Origin: Bradyrhizobium sp. CB82
GTDB taxonomy: Bacteria; Pseudomonadota; Alphaproteobacteria; Rhizobiales; Xanthobacteraceae
Direction of reading: 5' to 3'
DNA length: 64,000 nt
Assembly: GCF_029714405.1 (NCBI RefSeq)
Contig: NZ_CP121650.1
Span: 868,001-932,000, forward strand
Under the pieces are notes generated by a model. It searched no databases and was not told where the DNA came from. It saw only the letters and a list, made by a program, of their open reading frames with translations. Shown here piece by piece: positions 62,263-64,000 of the stretch. Position numbers and translations under genes: made by a program. Numbering within the stretch: the stretch's first letter is position 1; each line of letters begins with the position of its first letter.

Positions 62263-63483
62263 TCACTGTGGCCGATGTGCAATCGCCTGCCTGGCAGTCC
62301 CGACTTGGCGCGAGCCGAGCATGCCAACCGTGGCGCTGGCGGCCCAGCTCAGGGCCAGTGCACAGGCGAAAACGAGGGTCGCCTTGGCGATGGCATCGAG
62401 ATCAAACGGGAGCAGCGCATACTGGAGCCACAGCACGAAACAGTAGTGTACGAGATAGATGCCGTAGGCATTGACCGAGAGAGTATCGAGAATGCGGTCG
62501 CGCCACCGCATCAGCCGAAGCGAGACGGCAAGCAGGCACAGAACACCCGTTGCGCAGGCAACTGGAAATGCGCTGGCTGCCAAGAACCGGTAAGCAACCG
62601 AGCTCGCATTCCAGTCGGGTAATGTGAGGGACGTTAGACCTCCCCAGGCGCCGAAGCTGATGAGTGCTGCCGCAAGGAGAAGCGGCCATCGCCGGACCAG
62701 CGGGCCGTCGTAGCGGAGAATGCCGCGGTCACAACCATAGCCGCCAATCGCAAAGCCCGCGAAGAAATAGACGGCATAGTGGAGGGGGCGGCTGAGCTGG
62801 AATGAAAACGGTCCAAGGTAGGTCCAATCCCATGCCGAGAAGGCCATTGCGAGCGGGACGTATGCGGCGAATGACGCAAGGACCAGGGCGACAACGAAGC
62901 CTAGCGGGCGATCGCCGAAGCGTTTGACAAGTTGACCGAGAGAAGCGAGTGAACGCGGCGCGATTGCGTGGAGGCCGGCCGCAAGCGCGCTGAGCAGGAA
63001 CAGCTGCCAAAGGAACCACTGTGGGCCCGACGGCCACATCGGCAATGCACGCCAATGCTGCCAGAACGCGGTGACGGACGGGTCCGCAGCCGTGGTGCGG
63101 TATGAGGCAAAGTAGGCGAGAGGACTGAGGATCGCGACGGCAAACAGAAACGGCACCGCGATCCTCCACCAGCGATCTCTCAGATAGACGAGACTGCCCT
63201 TTCGATTCAGGCTCGCAGGTGCAAGCAGGCCTGCCAAAAAGAACATCAGGGACATCAAGCTGACGTCCTGCCACGCACAGAACAGATCGAAGCCGAACCA
63301 GCGCTCCCTATCGATGATCGGGAACGCGACCCAACGATAGGGCACTTCGTCGAAGGGGAAGGGATGTGGGGGTTGTGAAGCAAGATAGGGTAGGGCGGAA
63401 TGGAAGGCGACCACGATGATAATGACCACCGCACGCAGGTTGCTCAGGGAAACACTTGCGCTTGATGAGGTCACGGAACGCAT
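62263..63483 (-). CDS. Acyltransferase-3 family membrane protein
   Basis: The 406-residue protein has about ten membrane segments and the acyltransferase-3 signatures NLRAVVIIIVVAFHSALPYL (conserved His in the first helix), MSLMFFLAGLL and RDRWWRIAVPFLFAVAIL. Such proteins transfer acetyl, succinyl or other acyl groups to surface glycans or lipids, as in OPG modification (MdoC-like) or exopolysaccharide. It is the first gene of the operon, ten bases before the permease. The ATG at 63483 is chosen; longer in-frame starts exist but precede no conserved part. Confidence 0.87.
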   Translation of the reverse strand: MRSVTSSSASVSLSNLRAVVIIIVVAFHSALPYLASQPPHPFPFDEVPYRWVAFPIIDRERWFGFDLFCAWQDVSLMSLMFFLAGLLAPASLNRKGSLVYLRDRWWRIAVPFLFAVAILSPLAYFASYRTTAADPSVTAFWQHWRALPMWPSGPQWFLWQLFLLSALAAGLHAIAPRSLASLGQLVKRFGDRPLGFVVALVLASFAAYVPLAMAFSAWDWTYLGPFSFQLSRPLHYAVYFFAGFAIGGYGCDRGILRYDGPLVRRWPLLLAAALISFGAWGGLTSLTLPDWNASSVAYRFLAASAFPVACATGVLCLLAVSLRLMRWRDRILDTLSVNAYGIYLVHYCFVLWLQYALLPFDLDAIAKATLVFACALALSWAASATVGMLGSRQVGTARQAIAHRPQ

Positions 63484-63866
63484 CCAAGGGGCGGCTTGCG
63501 CGAAATTAGCAACGAACCAACCGACGCCTACCTGGCTTGTTCCAGTATGCGAACCGTGGACCAGCGTGAGACCGCCGCTCCGAGAGATCGAGACCCGTCC
63601 GAGCTCTGGTGGATCATCTCGAAAACCAGTCCGGGTGGTCCGCAGGTTCGCCGCCATTTTGGTTGGCCGCGTAACTCATTTGAATTTCAGCCTTCAGGAG
63701 CTCTGGCATGATTCTTTTGACGCGAGGGAAGCTGCGCTGCAATGTTCGACGCGGAGACGATCGTGCTTCCGCGCGCGGTTATTGATGGGTCTGCAAGTCG
63801 CTCTCGGCAATCTGAGACCAGCACAGGGCGAGCGAAGTTCCTGACGGATCGAGGCCGAACTCCGGT
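63484..63866. other. Non-coding gap of about 380 bases
   Basis: Upstream of the acyltransferase operon no frame on either strand looks coding, including a 142-codon plus-strand frame with irregular composition. The stretch probably holds the operon's promoter, but no clear -35/-10 pair stands out. Confidence 0.4.
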
Positions 63867-64000
63867 CTAAGCCTGAATTGCCTTCCTAACCCGATCCCGG
63901 GTTAGAGGTAGATCGCGCAAGCGCTTGCCAGTGGCATTTGCAATCGCATTTGCGATCGAGGCCGCGGTCGGTCCCTGGCCGGCTTCGCCACTACCTAGAA
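63867..64000 (-). CDS. Xanthine-dehydrogenase-type molybdopterin subunit, C-terminus (partial)
   Basis: The last 44 codons read GSGEAGQGPTAASIANAIAN, then ATGKRLRDLPLTRDRVRKAIQ and stop at 63867-63869. This matches the C-terminal end of xanthine dehydrogenase/CoxL-like molybdopterin-binding subunits (the GEAGQGP segment with the general acid/base Glu). The gene continues beyond the window edge, and its substrate is unknown. Confidence 0.8.
   Translation of the reverse strand, partial: LGSGEAGQGPTAASIANAIANATGKRLRDLPLTRDRVRKAIQA

Noticed and set aside
63416..63844. A 142-codon plus-strand open frame upstream of the acyltransferase operon
   Set aside because: It overlaps the acyltransferase start antisense and its composition is not gene-like; no motif was seen.

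Overview
The window looks like chromosomal DNA of a Bradyrhizobium-type alphaproteobacterium. Four things suggest this: high GC with strong third-position bias; recognisable Rhizobiales genes (trcR/DUF1013, an NdvA-type glucan exporter, DUF6494, DUF3072); many GTG or TTG starts with 4-bp ATGA/GTGA overlaps; and intergenic palindromes of the kinds typical of this genus (Ctccc-gcttgc-gggag hairpins, 'cgtcattgcgagcgcagcgaagcaatcc' arms, 'gagcatgatccggaaaag' elements). I see no rRNA, tRNA, CRISPR array, transposase or integrase. All names below come from reading motifs; no database search was possible.

Layout. 0-10.4 kb: housekeeping and accessory metabolism (DUF2182 membrane protein, SnoaL-like protein, nitrobindin-like protein, RibD-type reductase, FAD amine oxidase, EVE protein, DUF3088, DUF4188, aldo/keto reductase, PaaI thioesterase, CoA-type Nudix hydrolase) interleaved with small secreted proteins. 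10.4-15.5 kb: a lysozyme-like secreted protein, a large exported caspase-fold/Sel1-repeat protein, and two small exported proteins. 15.7-19.4 kb: a TAXI-type TRAP transporter (binding protein, fused permease, DUF1850). 19.4-27.4 kb: SDR, Na+/H+ antiporter, two paralogous TPR/LprI-like secreted proteins, propionyl-CoA synthetase, small proteins. 28.1-31.5 kb: trcR divergent from ispH-thrB-rnhA. 31.6-39.3 kb (minus strand): peroxiredoxin, DUF924, fadD, D-Ala-D-Ala carboxypeptidase, ndvA, an orphan NMT1-type binding protein. 39.5-46.7 kb: hisE-like gene, DedA/YqaA-like protein, aspA, nitronate monooxygenase plus thioesterase, and three uncharacterised proteins.

46.8-64 kb has a different character. 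It has many small orphan genes and at least three broken genes: a twice-shifted Nudix gene, a truncated and frameshifted nuoB, and a shifted 'FICEQNIAN' micro-protein. It also carries unusual genes: a protein-isoaspartate methyltransferase fused to an erythromycin-esterase domain, a cysteine-free uracil-DNA-glycosylase-like protein, a cytochrome b plus sulfite-oxidase-type molybdoenzyme next to an exported beta-propeller, and a tight four-gene acyltransferase/DevC-DevA-type ABC/hydrolase operon. I read this part as an accessory, partly decaying region. The window ends inside a xanthine-dehydrogenase-type molybdopterin subunit.

The best candidates for undescribed biology are the acyltransferase-ABC-hydrolase operon (59.5-63.5 kb), the cytochrome b/molybdoenzyme/propeller neighbourhood (54.9-58.9 kb), the caspase-Sel1 protein with a higher-order internal duplication, and the UDG-like protein that lacks both the Fe-S cysteines and the UdgX catalytic histidine.
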